From CAYOEZ01 sp964402955 (GTDB lineage Bacteria; Chloroflexota; DTOL01; DAOUCN01): 17,228 bases of DNA. Position numbers and translations under genes: made by a program. The first letter of the stretch is position 1; each line of letters starts with the position of its first letter. The stretch covers positions 1 through 17,228 of the forward strand of contig CAYOEZ010000090.1 in assembly GCA_964402955.1 (NCBI GenBank), given 5' to 3'. The notes beneath the pieces were generated by a model. That model worked only from the letters and a program-made list of their open reading frames with translations. It made no database searches and had not been told where the DNA came from. Below, one piece after another: positions 6,893-14,097 of the stretch.

Positions 6893-7924
6893 GTGAACGA
6901 CACAAGCAACGAGATTCTGTTGGACGTCAGGCGCCTGCGCAAGTTCTTCCCCATCCAAAAGGGATTCCTGCGCCGCACTGTGGGCCACGTGCGTGCTGTT
7001 GACGATGTTACGTTTTATGTCAAGAAGGGTGAAACCCTGTCGCTCGTCGGTGAGAGCGGCTGCGGAAAGACAACAACGGCCCGCTGCGTGGTGCGCGCCA
7101 TCAAGCCGACGGGGGGCGAGATACTCTTTCGCAACAGCGATAGCGGCGGCGGGGTCATGGACATCGCCCCTTTGCCCAAGAGCAAGCTCAAACCTCTGCG
7201 CCACCAGATGCAGATGATCTTTCAGGATCCCTACTCGTCTCTGAACCCACGCATGACGCTGTTTGACATCGTGGGCGAGCCGCTACTCGTCAACGGCGTT
7301 AAGAGTCGGCAGGAACGCATGGATCGCGTCGCAGCTATGCTCAAATTGGTCGGGCTGCGCCCCGAATATATGCGCCGCTTCCCGCACGCCTTCAGCGGCG
7401 GCGAGCGCCAGCGTATCGGCATCGCCCGCGCCCTGGCCTTGAATCCAAGCCTGGTCGTGGCCGATGAACCCGTATCTGCTCTCGACGTCTCAGTTCAGGC
7501 GCAGATCCTCAACCTGATTCTGGACTTGCAGGCGCAACTGGGCTTGACGACAATCTTCGTCGCGCACGATCTCAGCGTCGTCAAACACATCAGCGAGCGT
7601 ATCGCCGTCATGTATGTCGGGCGCATCGTAGAGACAGCGACGACCGTCGATCTCTTTGCCGCACCGCGCCATCCGTACACGGAGGCATTGCTGGCAGCCG
7701 TGCCCAAGCCTGATCCGCGGCGCAAGGGCACGCGCATGTTGCTCGAAGGCGAAGTTGCCGATCCGGCTAATCCGCCCTCTGGCTGCTATTTCCACCCGCG
7801 CTGCCGGTATGCGGGTGAGGTCTGCCGCACGACAACACCCGTTCAAGAAGAGATCGAAGCGGGGCATTTCGTCAGTTGCCACCGGGCTCGTGAGCTAACA
7901 TTGAAGGGAGTAAGCAGGACGTGA
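6893..7924 (+). CDS. ABC importer ATPase, OppF/DppF family
   Basis: This 343-residue protein is the second ATPase of the importer. The start is a GTG with a weak AGGG (6879-6882) at 10 nt, and the resulting N-terminus (ILLDVRRLRKFFPIQKGFLR) is typical for OppF. Walker A is GESGCGKT (residues 53-60). MIFQDPYSSLNPRMT holds the Q-loop, FSGGERQR begins at residue 167, Walker B VVADEPVSALD has Asp191-Glu192, and the switch His is 225 in VAHDLS. The C-terminal extension ends with a GCYFHPRC Cys motif. The signature has Glu where Gln is common, which is within known variation. The gene overlaps the next start by four bases (GTGA), indicating translational coupling to the lyase gene. Confidence 0.92.
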   Translation: MNDTSNEILLDVRRLRKFFPIQKGFLRRTVGHVRAVDDVTFYVKKGETLSLVGESGCGKTTTARCVVRAIKPTGGEILFRNSDSGGGVMDIAPLPKSKLKPLRHQMQMIFQDPYSSLNPRMTLFDIVGEPLLVNGVKSRQERMDRVAAMLKLVGLRPEYMRRFPHAFSGGERQRIGIARALALNPSLVVADEPVSALDVSVQAQILNLILDLQAQLGLTTIFVAHDLSVVKHISERIAVMYVGRIVETATTVDLFAAPRHPYTEALLAAVPKPDPRRKGTRMLLEGEVADPANPPSGCYFHPRCRYAGEVCRTTTPVQEEIEAGHFVSCHRARELTLKGVSRT

Positions 7925-8883
7925 GCGAGCTGCCGGGTTTGGACATGCGCAACGGGCTGACACGCGCCAACCTGCATGGTGTGTGGGCGGCGATTGTGAC
8001 GCCTTTCGACGAGAATGACCGTTTCGACGAAGACGTTCTGCGCGAGAGTGTTCGTCGTCTGCATGCCGCCGGCGTGCACGGCATCTACACCACCGACAGC
8101 GACGGCGAGTTTTACGCTGTCGAGTTCGATGAGTTCAAGCAGATCGTGCGCGTTTTCGCAGACGAAACACAGCGGCTGGGCTTCCCCGCGCAGGTGGGCG
8201 TAACCTGGTGCAACACGCAGGGAATGCTCGACCGCCTGCGTTTTGCTGCGTCCTGTGGCATTCTTGGCGCGCACGTGGGGCACCCGTTCTTCATGCCCAT
8301 GACGCCGGAGTCGTACCGCAGCTTCTGGCAAGACGTGCGCGGCGCTGTGCCTGAGTCGTTTGCTTTGGTCCATTACAACACGCCACGCGTCCACAACTAC
8401 CAGCGCGGCCCGGATTACGCCATCCTGGCGCTTGACGTGCCCAACCTCATCGGCACAAAGCACGTCGGCAGCGATGTACCCGAGTTTCTGACGCTGGTGG
8501 CTGACGCTCGACAGCTCAGCCATTTCACTGGCGAGCACGCCTTTACCCCCTACATGATGCTCGGAGCGCGTGGCATTTACTCGTGGTTGACGAGCTTCAA
8601 TGCGCGCTACGTGCTCGACTGGTACGACGACATCATGCGAGGGCGATGGGCGCGGGCGACGGCCCGCCAACAACGCGTGCATGCGTTCAGCCGCGCCAAG
8701 TCGGTGCTGGCAGGTTCTGGCAACCTGCACGGCATCATCAATAAGGCAATGGGCGTGACCTCGCCATTCCTGCTCGGCTCCACCCGTACTCGCCGTCCCT
8801 ATCTGCCAGTCAGCGACGACGCTGTCGCCCAGTTCAAGCGCGTTGTTGACGAGCAGTTCCAGGATCTGCTCTGGCGACCATAG
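7921..8883 (+). CDS. DapA/NAL-family Schiff-base lyase (not a canonical dihydrodipicolinate synthase)
   Basis: The 320-residue TIM-barrel protein belongs to the class I aldolases that form a Schiff base with a 2-oxo acid. The Schiff-base lysine is Lys180 in IGTKHVGSD and the catalytic tyrosine is Tyr152 in HYNTPR. The usual pyruvate-carboxylate motif GTTGE is replaced by DSDGE (residues 59-63), so the second Thr is Asp. That argues against ordinary lysine biosynthesis and for a different substrate, as in sugar-acid dehydratases/aldolases or amidohydrolase-like members. The start GTG overlaps the ATPase stop, and a GGGAG lies upstream (about 7905-7910); an internal ATG at 7945 is an alternative. 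Being coupled to the importer, it probably acts on the imported compound or a derivative. A terminator follows the gene. Confidence 0.8.
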   Translation: MSELPGLDMRNGLTRANLHGVWAAIVTPFDENDRFDEDVLRESVRRLHAAGVHGIYTTDSDGEFYAVEFDEFKQIVRVFADETQRLGFPAQVGVTWCNTQGMLDRLRFAASCGILGAHVGHPFFMPMTPESYRSFWQDVRGAVPESFALVHYNTPRVHNYQRGPDYAILALDVPNLIGTKHVGSDVPEFLTLVADARQLSHFTGEHAFTPYMMLGARGIYSWLTSFNARYVLDWYDDIMRGRWARATARQQRVHAFSRAKSVLAGSGNLHGIINKAMGVTSPFLLGSTRTRRPYLPVSDDAVAQFKRVVDEQFQDLLWRP

Positions 8884-8914
8884 GCTCGCACGGCGCCACC
8901 CGCGATCGACACCC

Positions 8915-8952
8915 CATGCTGCGCCTGGCTCCTGCGCAGCATGTCCGTTTTT
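8915..8952 (+). terminator. Rho-independent terminator of the transporter operon
   Basis: A perfect 10-bp stem (CATGCTGCGC 8915-8924 with GCGCAGCATG 8934-8943) has a 9-nt loop and is followed after four bases by TTTTT (8948-8952). It lies 31 nt after the lyase stop codon, so the next two genes probably have their own promoter. I could not assign that promoter with confidence in 8953-9047. Confidence 0.8.
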
Positions 8953-9047
8953 CTGCGACACGCCAGCTCATGCATGCTCGTCTTTACTTATGAAAGGAAC
9001 AGTGTACGTTCCTCGCCAATCTGTGAGATATGAGAGAGGTGCCCCAC

Positions 9048-10448
9048 ATGAGCACAACAAAGAGAGACTACAGCCGGCTCGTCGGCGAATTATCAGCGGA
9101 GTATGCGCGGCGCTCCCCGGTCTCGGCGGCACTGAGTGAGAGAGCTCAGCGCGTGATGGTCGATGGCGGCTCGCATGGGCTGCGGCTCATCAAGCCGTTC
9201 CCGCCGCGACTTTCAAGCGCCAATGGCGCCTGGATAACCGACGACGATGGCCATCACATCCTCGATTTCTGGCAGGGTCATTTCGCCAACATCCTGGGTC
9301 ACAATCCGCCAGAGATCACCGCGCCCCTGGCACGCCTGCTCGAACATGGACATGGCCTGCAGACCGGTTTTACCGATCGCCTGCAAGTCGAGGTTGCTGA
9401 GCTTCTCTGCCAGCGGACGGGGGCTGAGCGCGTGCGCTTCACCACCAGCGGCGCTCTGGCCACCATGTATGCGACCATTCTGGCGCGAGGTTTCAACGGT
9501 CGCGACCTCGTGCTGAAGGTCGGCGGCGGCTGGCACGGTGGGCAGCCCTGGGCGCTGAAGGGCGTCTACTTCGCGGAAGGCGGCGGCGAGCACTGGCGGG
9601 TCGAAAGCCAGGGGCTGCCGCGTAGCGCAGCGGGCGAGGTCATCGTGACGCGCTACAACGACACCCAGATGCTCCGTGACCACTTCACAACCTATGGCGA
9701 CCGTCTGGCGTGTTTCATCCTCGAGCCCTTTATCGGATCGGGAGGTTACATCCTTGCCGACCCTGAGTACTTGCGGGCGGCCCGCCAACTCTGCGACCAG
9801 TATGGCGCTGTCCTGATTTTCGATGAGGTCATTAGCGGCTTCCGTTTCCGCGCCGGCGACCTGGGGAGCATGTACGGCCTCAAGCCGGACCTGGCGACCT
9901 TTGCCAAGATTATGGGCGGCGGCATGCCGGTGGCAGCTATCGGCGGGCGCGCCGACATCATGAACGGCTGCGCCAGGGAAGGCGGAAAAGTGCGCGTGTC
10001 TGGCGGCACCTACTCGGGCCATGCCCTATCGATGTTGGGCGCTAAGACGATGCTCGAGTTCTTGGTCGCTCACGAGAGCGAGATATATCCCTACATCGCT
10101 GCCCTTGGCGACAAGGTGCGCCATACGGTGGAAGCAGTTTTCGCCAGCGAGGGTATACCCGTACGCTGCACCGGTTACCCCAATGCAGTTGTGCCGGGTA
10201 GCTCGATGGCGATGCCACATTTCGTGCTCGATCCCGACCATGCTCTGATCTCCCCCGACGATGTCAACGATCCGACGCTCTGCGACGTCGCCTTACGTGA
10301 GAAGGTGTTCCAACTCGCCTTGTTGTGTGAGGACGTCCACGTCGTCCATGGTTTGGGCGCCGTCAGCAAAGCCCATACCAAGAAAGAACTGGCAGTCCTT
10401 GCCGAGGCCTGCGCGCTCGTGGCGCGGCGTTTCAAGCCCTACATGTAG
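9048..10448 (+). CDS. Class III PLP-dependent aminotransferase / aminomutase (glutamate-1-semialdehyde aminomutase-like)
   Basis: The 466-residue cytoplasmic fold-type I enzyme is related to HemL. ATG 9048 is chosen because GAGGT (9036-9040) lies 7 nt before it; an in-frame ATG at 9030 has no such site. The PLP-binding Asp259 lies in IFDEVISGFRF and the Schiff-base Lys287 in FAKIMGGGMPVAAIGG. The phosphate-binding region reads TTSGALATMYA where HemL has a conserved SGTEA, and GGWHGG where HemL has a YHG motif. These changes make a housekeeping role in tetrapyrrole synthesis unlikely. The family moves amino groups within or between amino acids and keto acids. It has its own ribosome site after a terminator and is followed by a dehydrogenase at 54 bp, suggesting a two-gene catabolic unit. 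The substrate is unknown. Confidence 0.82.
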   Translation: MSTTKRDYSRLVGELSAEYARRSPVSAALSERAQRVMVDGGSHGLRLIKPFPPRLSSANGAWITDDDGHHILDFWQGHFANILGHNPPEITAPLARLLEHGHGLQTGFTDRLQVEVAELLCQRTGAERVRFTTSGALATMYATILARGFNGRDLVLKVGGGWHGGQPWALKGVYFAEGGGEHWRVESQGLPRSAAGEVIVTRYNDTQMLRDHFTTYGDRLACFILEPFIGSGGYILADPEYLRAARQLCDQYGAVLIFDEVISGFRFRAGDLGSMYGLKPDLATFAKIMGGGMPVAAIGGRADIMNGCAREGGKVRVSGGTYSGHALSMLGAKTMLEFLVAHESEIYPYIAALGDKVRHTVEAVFASEGIPVRCTGYPNAVVPGSSMAMPHFVLDPDHALISPDDVNDPTLCDVALREKVFQLALLCEDVHVVHGLGAVSKAHTKKELAVLAEACALVARRFKPYM

Positions 10449-10502
10449 GCAAGCTTACCAGTCTCCGGCGCCTGCCCAGACTAATCCATGTTAGGAGTAT
10501 TT

Positions 10503-11498
10503 ATGTCAACACCCATTCGTGTCATTCAATACGGGCTGGGGCCTATAGGCAGCGCCGTCGCCCGCCATCTCAGCGAGCGCGCCGGCCTGGAACTCGTTGG
10601 CGGCGTCGATGTCGATCCGGCCAAACCAGGCCACGACATGGGCGATGTGATTGGTCTAGGCCGCCCTCTCGGATTCGCCGTAACCGATACGCTGGCAAAA
10701 ACACTTGAGCGAACGCAGGCGGATGTCGTGACCCATTGCACGAGTTCATACTTCGAACGGTTCGAGCCTCAGATCATCGAGATCCTGGGCGCGGGGCTGG
10801 ACATCGTGTCAACAGCCGAGGAGCTGTCATTCCCCTGGCTCGCGCACGCGCAGGAAGCCAGGACCATCGACGACGCCGCCAGGAAGGCCGGCAAGACCGT
10901 GTTGGCGACCGGCGTCAACCCCGGCTTTCTGATGGACTCACTGCCCCTCAACCTGACGGCCATCTGCCAGCGGGTTGATCACATCGCCGTCGCCCGCGTG
11001 CAAAACGCCAGTCTACGGCGCGGGCCTTTCCAGGCCAAGATCGGATCGGGTCTGACGATGGCGGAGTTCGAGGCGAAGATGGCCAGCGGGCGTATGGGAC
11101 ATGTCGGCCTGCCCGAATCAACCGCAATGATCTTCGATACACTTGGCAAGAAGCTTGTCCGCTACGAGTCGTCCGTCGAGCCGGTTGTGGCTGAGAAACG
11201 AATCAAGACGCCCTTCTTTGACGTCCAGCCAGGCTATGTCTGCGGGCTGAAACAAGTCGCGCACGCCTATGCTGCGGAGGGCGAATTCCTGACGCTCACC
11301 TTCATCGCTGCTCTGGACAACGAGCCCGAGGCAGACACGGTGACAATCACCTGCAAGCCCAACCTCGAGGTTACGCTCAAGGGCACCAATGGCGACCTGG
11401 CCACTGTTGCCATCACCGTTAATGCCATCAAGAGTGTCCACGCCGCCGCGCCCGGCCTCGTTACCATGCGCGACCTGCCCATCGTCACTAACTGGTAG
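10503..11498 (+). CDS. NAD(P)-dependent dehydrogenase, DapB-like / 2,4-diaminopentanoate dehydrogenase-like
   Basis: ATG 10503 is preceded by AGGAG (10493-10497) at 5 nt, giving 331 residues; an in-frame ATG at 10488 would overlap that site. The N-terminus is a Rossmann fold with YGLGPIGSAVAR (residues 10-21). GVNPGFLMD (137-145) lies where DapB-related amino-acid dehydrogenases have their substrate/catalytic loop. At about 330 residues it is longer than true DapB (about 250-270) and fits the group containing 2,4-diaminopentanoate dehydrogenase from ornithine degradation. It would oxidatively deaminate an amino acid or reduce an imine. Placed directly after the PLP enzyme, it may act on that enzyme's product. 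The gene ends near a 107-bp inverted repeat separating it from convergent minus-strand genes. Confidence 0.75.
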   Translation: MSTPIRVIQYGLGPIGSAVARHLSERAGLELVGGVDVDPAKPGHDMGDVIGLGRPLGFAVTDTLAKTLERTQADVVTHCTSSYFERFEPQIIEILGAGLDIVSTAEELSFPWLAHAQEARTIDDAARKAGKTVLATGVNPGFLMDSLPLNLTAICQRVDHIAVARVQNASLRRGPFQAKIGSGLTMAEFEAKMASGRMGHVGLPESTAMIFDTLGKKLVRYESSVEPVVAEKRIKTPFFDVQPGYVCGLKQVAHAYAAEGEFLTLTFIAALDNEPEADTVTITCKPNLEVTLKGTNGDLATVAITVNAIKSVHAAAPGLVTMRDLPIVTNW

Positions 11499-11513
11499 GA
11501 TGGTGTTAGAATA

Positions 11514-11620
11514 GGACGCGGATGAACGCGGAAAGAGCAGAGTAAGGACGCAGATAGATCGACGGGCGATCAAGAAACTATCCGCGTACCTTCTGCTCTT
11601 TCCGCGTTCATCCGCGTTCC
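11514..11620. repeat. Long inverted repeat between convergent genes
   Basis: Left arm 11514-11557 and right arm 11578-11620 are inverted copies; they share the run CGCGGATGAACGCGG and then AAAGAGCAGA, with a few mismatches toward the loop. The loop is 20 nt. CGCGGATGAACGCGG-type repeats are familiar scattered intergenic elements. No flanking duplication is visible. Lying between two convergent genes, its transcript would fold into a very long hairpin that could stop or stabilise messages from both sides. Confidence 0.7.
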
Positions 11621-11641
11621 GTCAAAACAGGTCGTTCGCCT

Positions 11642-12655
11642 CTATTTCCCGGGCAGGACTTGCACCTTGAGTGTCTTTCCTGCCATGAAGCTCTCGAAAC
11701 CCGTGGCGAATTGGGACAGCGGCAGGGTGTGGCTGACGAGAGGCTTGACGTCGACGACCCCGTGCGCCAGCCAGGCAATGGCCGGGTCAAACGTGTAGCA
11801 GAGCGCGAAGCTGCCGATGATCGTCCAATCATTCTTGAACATGTCATACGGCCGCAGGCTGATCGTTGCTCCGTTTGGCGCCACGCCAAACTGCAGGTAC
11901 TGGCCGCGTGGCTTCAGGTAGCTGAACGCCTGCTCGATAACCTTCGGCACGCCGGTGGCGTCGATCACGATGCCAAAGCCATGTGGGGCCAGCTCACGTA
12001 GCTCCCCGGCTGCATCCGGCCCGGCCGCGACAACGCTCGTTGCGCCAAGCTGCCTGGCCAGCGCCAGCCGCTCGGCCTGCTTTTCGACCACAGCCACCTG
12101 TGAGGCGCCGCTATGGCGCAGCGCCTGCGTCAGCAGCAGGCCCATTGGCCCGGCGCCGAAGATCACAACGGAATCCCCCGGCCACACGCGCAGTCGCGTG
12201 AGCGCCTGGATGACGCACGACAGAGGCTCGACAAACGCCCCCTGGCTGTCGCTCAACGTGTCCGGCAGGCGGTAGCACGCACGCGCCGGAACGGCCACGT
12301 ACTCGGCGAAGGCTCCGTCACGCGTCACCCCAACTGCTTGCAGGTTGAGGCACTGGTTATTCTGCTGGCGACGGCAGAAGTCGCATTCGCCGCAATAGAG
12401 GTTCGGATCGACTGCCACGCGCTCGCCGACCCGGTAGTCCGTGACTTCTTTGCCCACCTCGGTTATTACACCGCAGAACTCGTGGCCGGCGACGATCGGG
12501 AAAGCAGAGTAGTACTCGTTATGGTAAATGTGCACATCGGTGCCACAAATGCCGGCCGCCGCCACCTTCACGATCACGTCGCGGCTGCCGCACACGGGGT
12601 CTGGGACGTTCTTGATCTCCATTTCCTCAGGTGTTGTGAAGACAACAGCTCGCAT
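11642..12655 (-). CDS. Zinc-dependent medium-chain dehydrogenase, polyol/sorbitol or threonine dehydrogenase type
   Basis: The 337-residue enzyme oxidises a secondary alcohol with NAD. The ATG is preceded by GGGGAGGA at about 6 nt. Catalytic zinc ligands are Cys37 (GICGTD), His58-Glu59 (AGHEFCG) and Glu143 (VEPLSC). The structural zinc site is complete with Cys88, 91, 94 and 102. The nucleotide site is GAGPMG (167-172), and Glu191 at the end of the second strand favours NAD over NADP. All residues needed for activity are present. Upstream by 17 bp on the same strand is the remnant of an FGGY sugar kinase. Dehydrogenase plus kinase is the usual pair for pentitol or ketose use, so a polyol is the best guess. 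The gene converges on the dehydrogenase at 10503-11498. Confidence 0.88.
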   Translation of the reverse strand: MRAVVFTTPEEMEIKNVPDPVCGSRDVIVKVAAAGICGTDVHIYHNEYYSAFPIVAGHEFCGVITEVGKEVTDYRVGERVAVDPNLYCGECDFCRRQQNNQCLNLQAVGVTRDGAFAEYVAVPARACYRLPDTLSDSQGAFVEPLSCVIQALTRLRVWPGDSVVIFGAGPMGLLLTQALRHSGASQVAVVEKQAERLALARQLGATSVVAAGPDAAGELRELAPHGFGIVIDATGVPKVIEQAFSYLKPRGQYLQFGVAPNGATISLRPYDMFKNDWTIIGSFALCYTFDPAIAWLAHGVVDVKPLVSHTLPLSQFATGFESFMAGKTLKVQVLPGK

Positions 12656-12672
12656 AGCGAATCCTCCCCTCT

Positions 12673-12928
12673 CTATACGGTTCCTTTCGTCAATTCTGTC
12701 AGCCTCTTCAGATACGCCTGCAAAGCCGGGTACAAATGCCGATAGACGTCATCATACAGGCGCGTGTACACGATGTGGTTGGCGACGTCTGGCTCGTTTT
12801 GCTTGAGCCAAAGCAGCTTGGTGAAGGGTGAGATTGCCGGAGAGTGGCTTGCCCGTGATCTGGTGGACACGTTGCCCGCCGAACGTTTCATCGATAGCGG
12901 GAACAAGCGAGCGCGCCCGCTCACCCAT
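12673..12928 (-). pseudogene. Remnant of an FGGY-family carbohydrate kinase (xylulokinase-like)
   Basis: Reading the minus strand, one frame over 12928-12833 gives ERARSLVPAIDETFGG and then VHQITGKPLSGN, close to the N-terminal domain of xylulokinase-type kinases. A frameshift near 12832 moves the match to another frame, SPFTKLLWLKQNEPDVANHI. That jumps without a break, near 12765-12773, to VYRHLYPALQAYLKRL, which resembles the extreme C-terminus of the same family. Roughly 350 middle residues, including the ATP-binding half, are missing. A TGA immediately precedes the first segment. The stop is at 12673-12675, 17 bp from the dehydrogenase start. The piece cannot be active. The rest of the gap up to 13046 holds only a terminator. 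Confidence 0.7.
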
Positions 12929-12975
12929 TCAGACTATCGCCGTGCACACAGGCAATATCCTCATACACACACCTC

Positions 12976-13014
12976 AAGAAAAAGACTTCCGAAGTTGCTC
13001 AGGCTTCGGAAGTC
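12976..13014 (-). terminator. Rho-independent terminator of the DedA gene
   Basis: On the minus strand a perfect 11-bp stem (GACTTCCGAAG with CTTCGGAAGTC, 13014-13004 and 12994-12984) with a 9-nt loop is followed by TTTTTCTT (12983-12976). It begins about 32 nt after the DedA stop. It insulates the kinase remnant and the dehydrogenase from DedA transcription. Confidence 0.85.
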
Positions 13015-13046
13015 CGGATGCGCCACAGCAAGCAGTCAAGAGCAGA

Positions 13047-13682
13047 TCAGGCGGCAGACGTCTTATTTCTTTCACGAAGAGACGCGACCACCATTGGTAG
13101 CACCGATACGACGATGATGCCAAGAATGACCAGGGAAAAGTTGTGCTTCACGGCCGGAATATTCCCGAAAAAGTATCCGGCCAATACAAAAAGGGCGACC
13201 CACAGCACACCACCCACAATGTTGAAGGAAAGGAAGCGTCCATAGCTCATCTTGCCAATGCCGGCGACGAAGGGCGCAAAGGTGCGTACGATCGGCACGA
13301 ACCGGGCCAGGACAATCGTCTTGCCTCCATGCTTCTGGAAAAACCGGTGTGTCTGATCGATATGTTCTCTCTTGATCGGTATCCTGCGGTTCTCGATGAT
13401 GCGGTCGCCAAAGAAATGGCCAATCCAGTAGTTCGTCGTGTCCCCCAGGAAGGCGGCAACGATAAGAATGAGCAGCATGACCGCAACGTTGAAAGAACCG
13501 AGGGCGGCAAGGGCGCCCACTGCAAACAGGAGCGAATCTCCGGGCAAGAACGGGGTGAACACGAAACCTGTTTCGGCGAAAATGATGGCGAAGATGACGA
13601 GATACGACAAGACCCCAAACGTGTCGATAATCTGCACCAGGTGAACGTCGATGTGGATGATGAAGTCGATAAGAGTGGCCAT
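13047..13682 (-). CDS. DedA-family (VTT domain) membrane protein
   Basis: The 211-residue integral membrane protein has about five to six hydrophobic segments. The start ATG (13682-13680) is preceded by GGAAAGGAG within 3-5 nt. Family residues are in place: Glu37 and Asp49 in the re-entrant motif AETGFVF...PFLPGDSLLF, and Arg127 and Arg133 in VLARFVPIVRTFAPFVAG, corresponding to residues needed for proton-coupled function in E. coli DedA proteins. DedA proteins are implicated in recycling of undecaprenyl phosphate and other lipid carriers, in membrane-potential maintenance and in resistance to membrane-active drugs. The exact lipid handled here is not known. The gene appears to be a single transcription unit with its own promoter (13737-13765) and terminator. 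Confidence 0.9.
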   Translation of the reverse strand: MATLIDFIIHIDVHLVQIIDTFGVLSYLVIFAIIFAETGFVFTPFLPGDSLLFAVGALAALGSFNVAVMLLILIVAAFLGDTTNYWIGHFFGDRIIENRRIPIKREHIDQTHRFFQKHGGKTIVLARFVPIVRTFAPFVAGIGKMSYGRFLSFNIVGGVLWVALFVLAGYFFGNIPAVKHNFSLVILGIIVVSVLPMVVASLRERNKTSAA

Positions 13683-13736
13683 TCTCTCCTTTCCTCTCTG
13701 GTTAGTGACTGCCCGCAGGCAGAGTACAACGGGGTT

Positions 13737-13765
13737 ACTCTAACATCTGCCATGCTCTTTGTCAA
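13737..13765 (-). promoter_or_regulatory. Promoter of the DedA gene
   Basis: On the minus strand TTGACA (13765-13760) is a perfect -35 box, and TAGAGT (13742-13737) is a four-of-six -10 box at the ideal 17-bp spacing. Transcription would begin near 13730, about 48 nt before the start codon. The -35 box is one arm of the 7-bp inverted repeat TGTCAAG/CTTGACA, which could serve as an operator. Confidence 0.6.
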
Positions 13766-13801
13766 GTGTACAACCCTTGACATTCAGACACATGCAAGTT
13801 C

Positions 13802-13883
13802 GGTAGACCGAGCATCGTGCCTGGAGCCGATCATGCCCCGTCCAAGACGGTTGGGTAGACCGGGCATCGTGCCTGGGCCGATC
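13802..13883. repeat. Two imperfect 30-bp direct repeats
   Basis: 13802-13832 and 13854-13883 both follow the pattern GGTAGACCG-(A/G)-GCATCGTGCCTGG and then GCCGATC, differing by a substitution and a 1-bp indel, at a period of 52 bp. No hairpin dominates them. They may be part of an older decayed element next to the MITE-like insertion or a tandem regulatory repeat. Confidence 0.55.
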
Positions 13884-13915
13884 GCGCAACCCCACGCACG
13901 GGTGGTTGTGACGTG

Positions 13916-14097
13916 CCAGACAACTCAAGATAACGTTATGTGAACCACAGAACACACGAAACACACAGAAAAAAGCTGCGGTTGAGCGCATTAGGGTCTA
14001 GTCTGCGCCGAATTGCCCCGGCGAGCCCGCCCAGGGCCTTTCCGTGTGTTCTGTGTGTTCCGTGGTCGTCAGGCTGCGACTATCTTGAATTGTCTGG
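13916..14097. mobile_element. 182-bp MITE-like element with terminal inverted repeats and an apparent target duplication
   Basis: The ends are 17-bp inverted repeats, CCAGACAACTCAAGATA (13916-13932) and TATCTTGAATTGTCTGG (14081-14097), with one mismatch. They are bounded by the direct repeat TGACGTGC (13909-13916 and 14098-14105); the C at 13916 is shared between duplication and left end, so the duplication is 7 or 8 bp. Inside lies a second inverted repeat (13943-13970 with 14041-14067) made of CCACAGAACACAC-type sequence. There is no coding capacity, so movement would need a transposase from elsewhere. The right end stops 8 bp before the -35 box of the methyltransferase gene. Confidence 0.65.

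Noticed and set aside
7843..8961. A 372-codon minus-strand frame opposite the DapA-family gene
   Set aside because: It has no recognisable domain or ribosome site, and the plus-strand gene has catalytic residues and operon context.
8953..9047. A promoter for the PLP enzyme gene
   Set aside because: One is expected after the terminator, but no pair of boxes with acceptable match and spacing could be picked with confidence.
12673..12924. The 83-codon minus-strand frame taken as a real small gene
   Set aside because: Its first 30 or so residues are out of frame with the kinase-like reading, and the rest joins two distant parts of an FGGY kinase, so it is annotated as a pseudogene.
13143..13943. 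A 266-codon plus-strand frame opposite the DedA gene
   Set aside because: It covers the DedA coding region and then runs through repeats, with no family resemblance.
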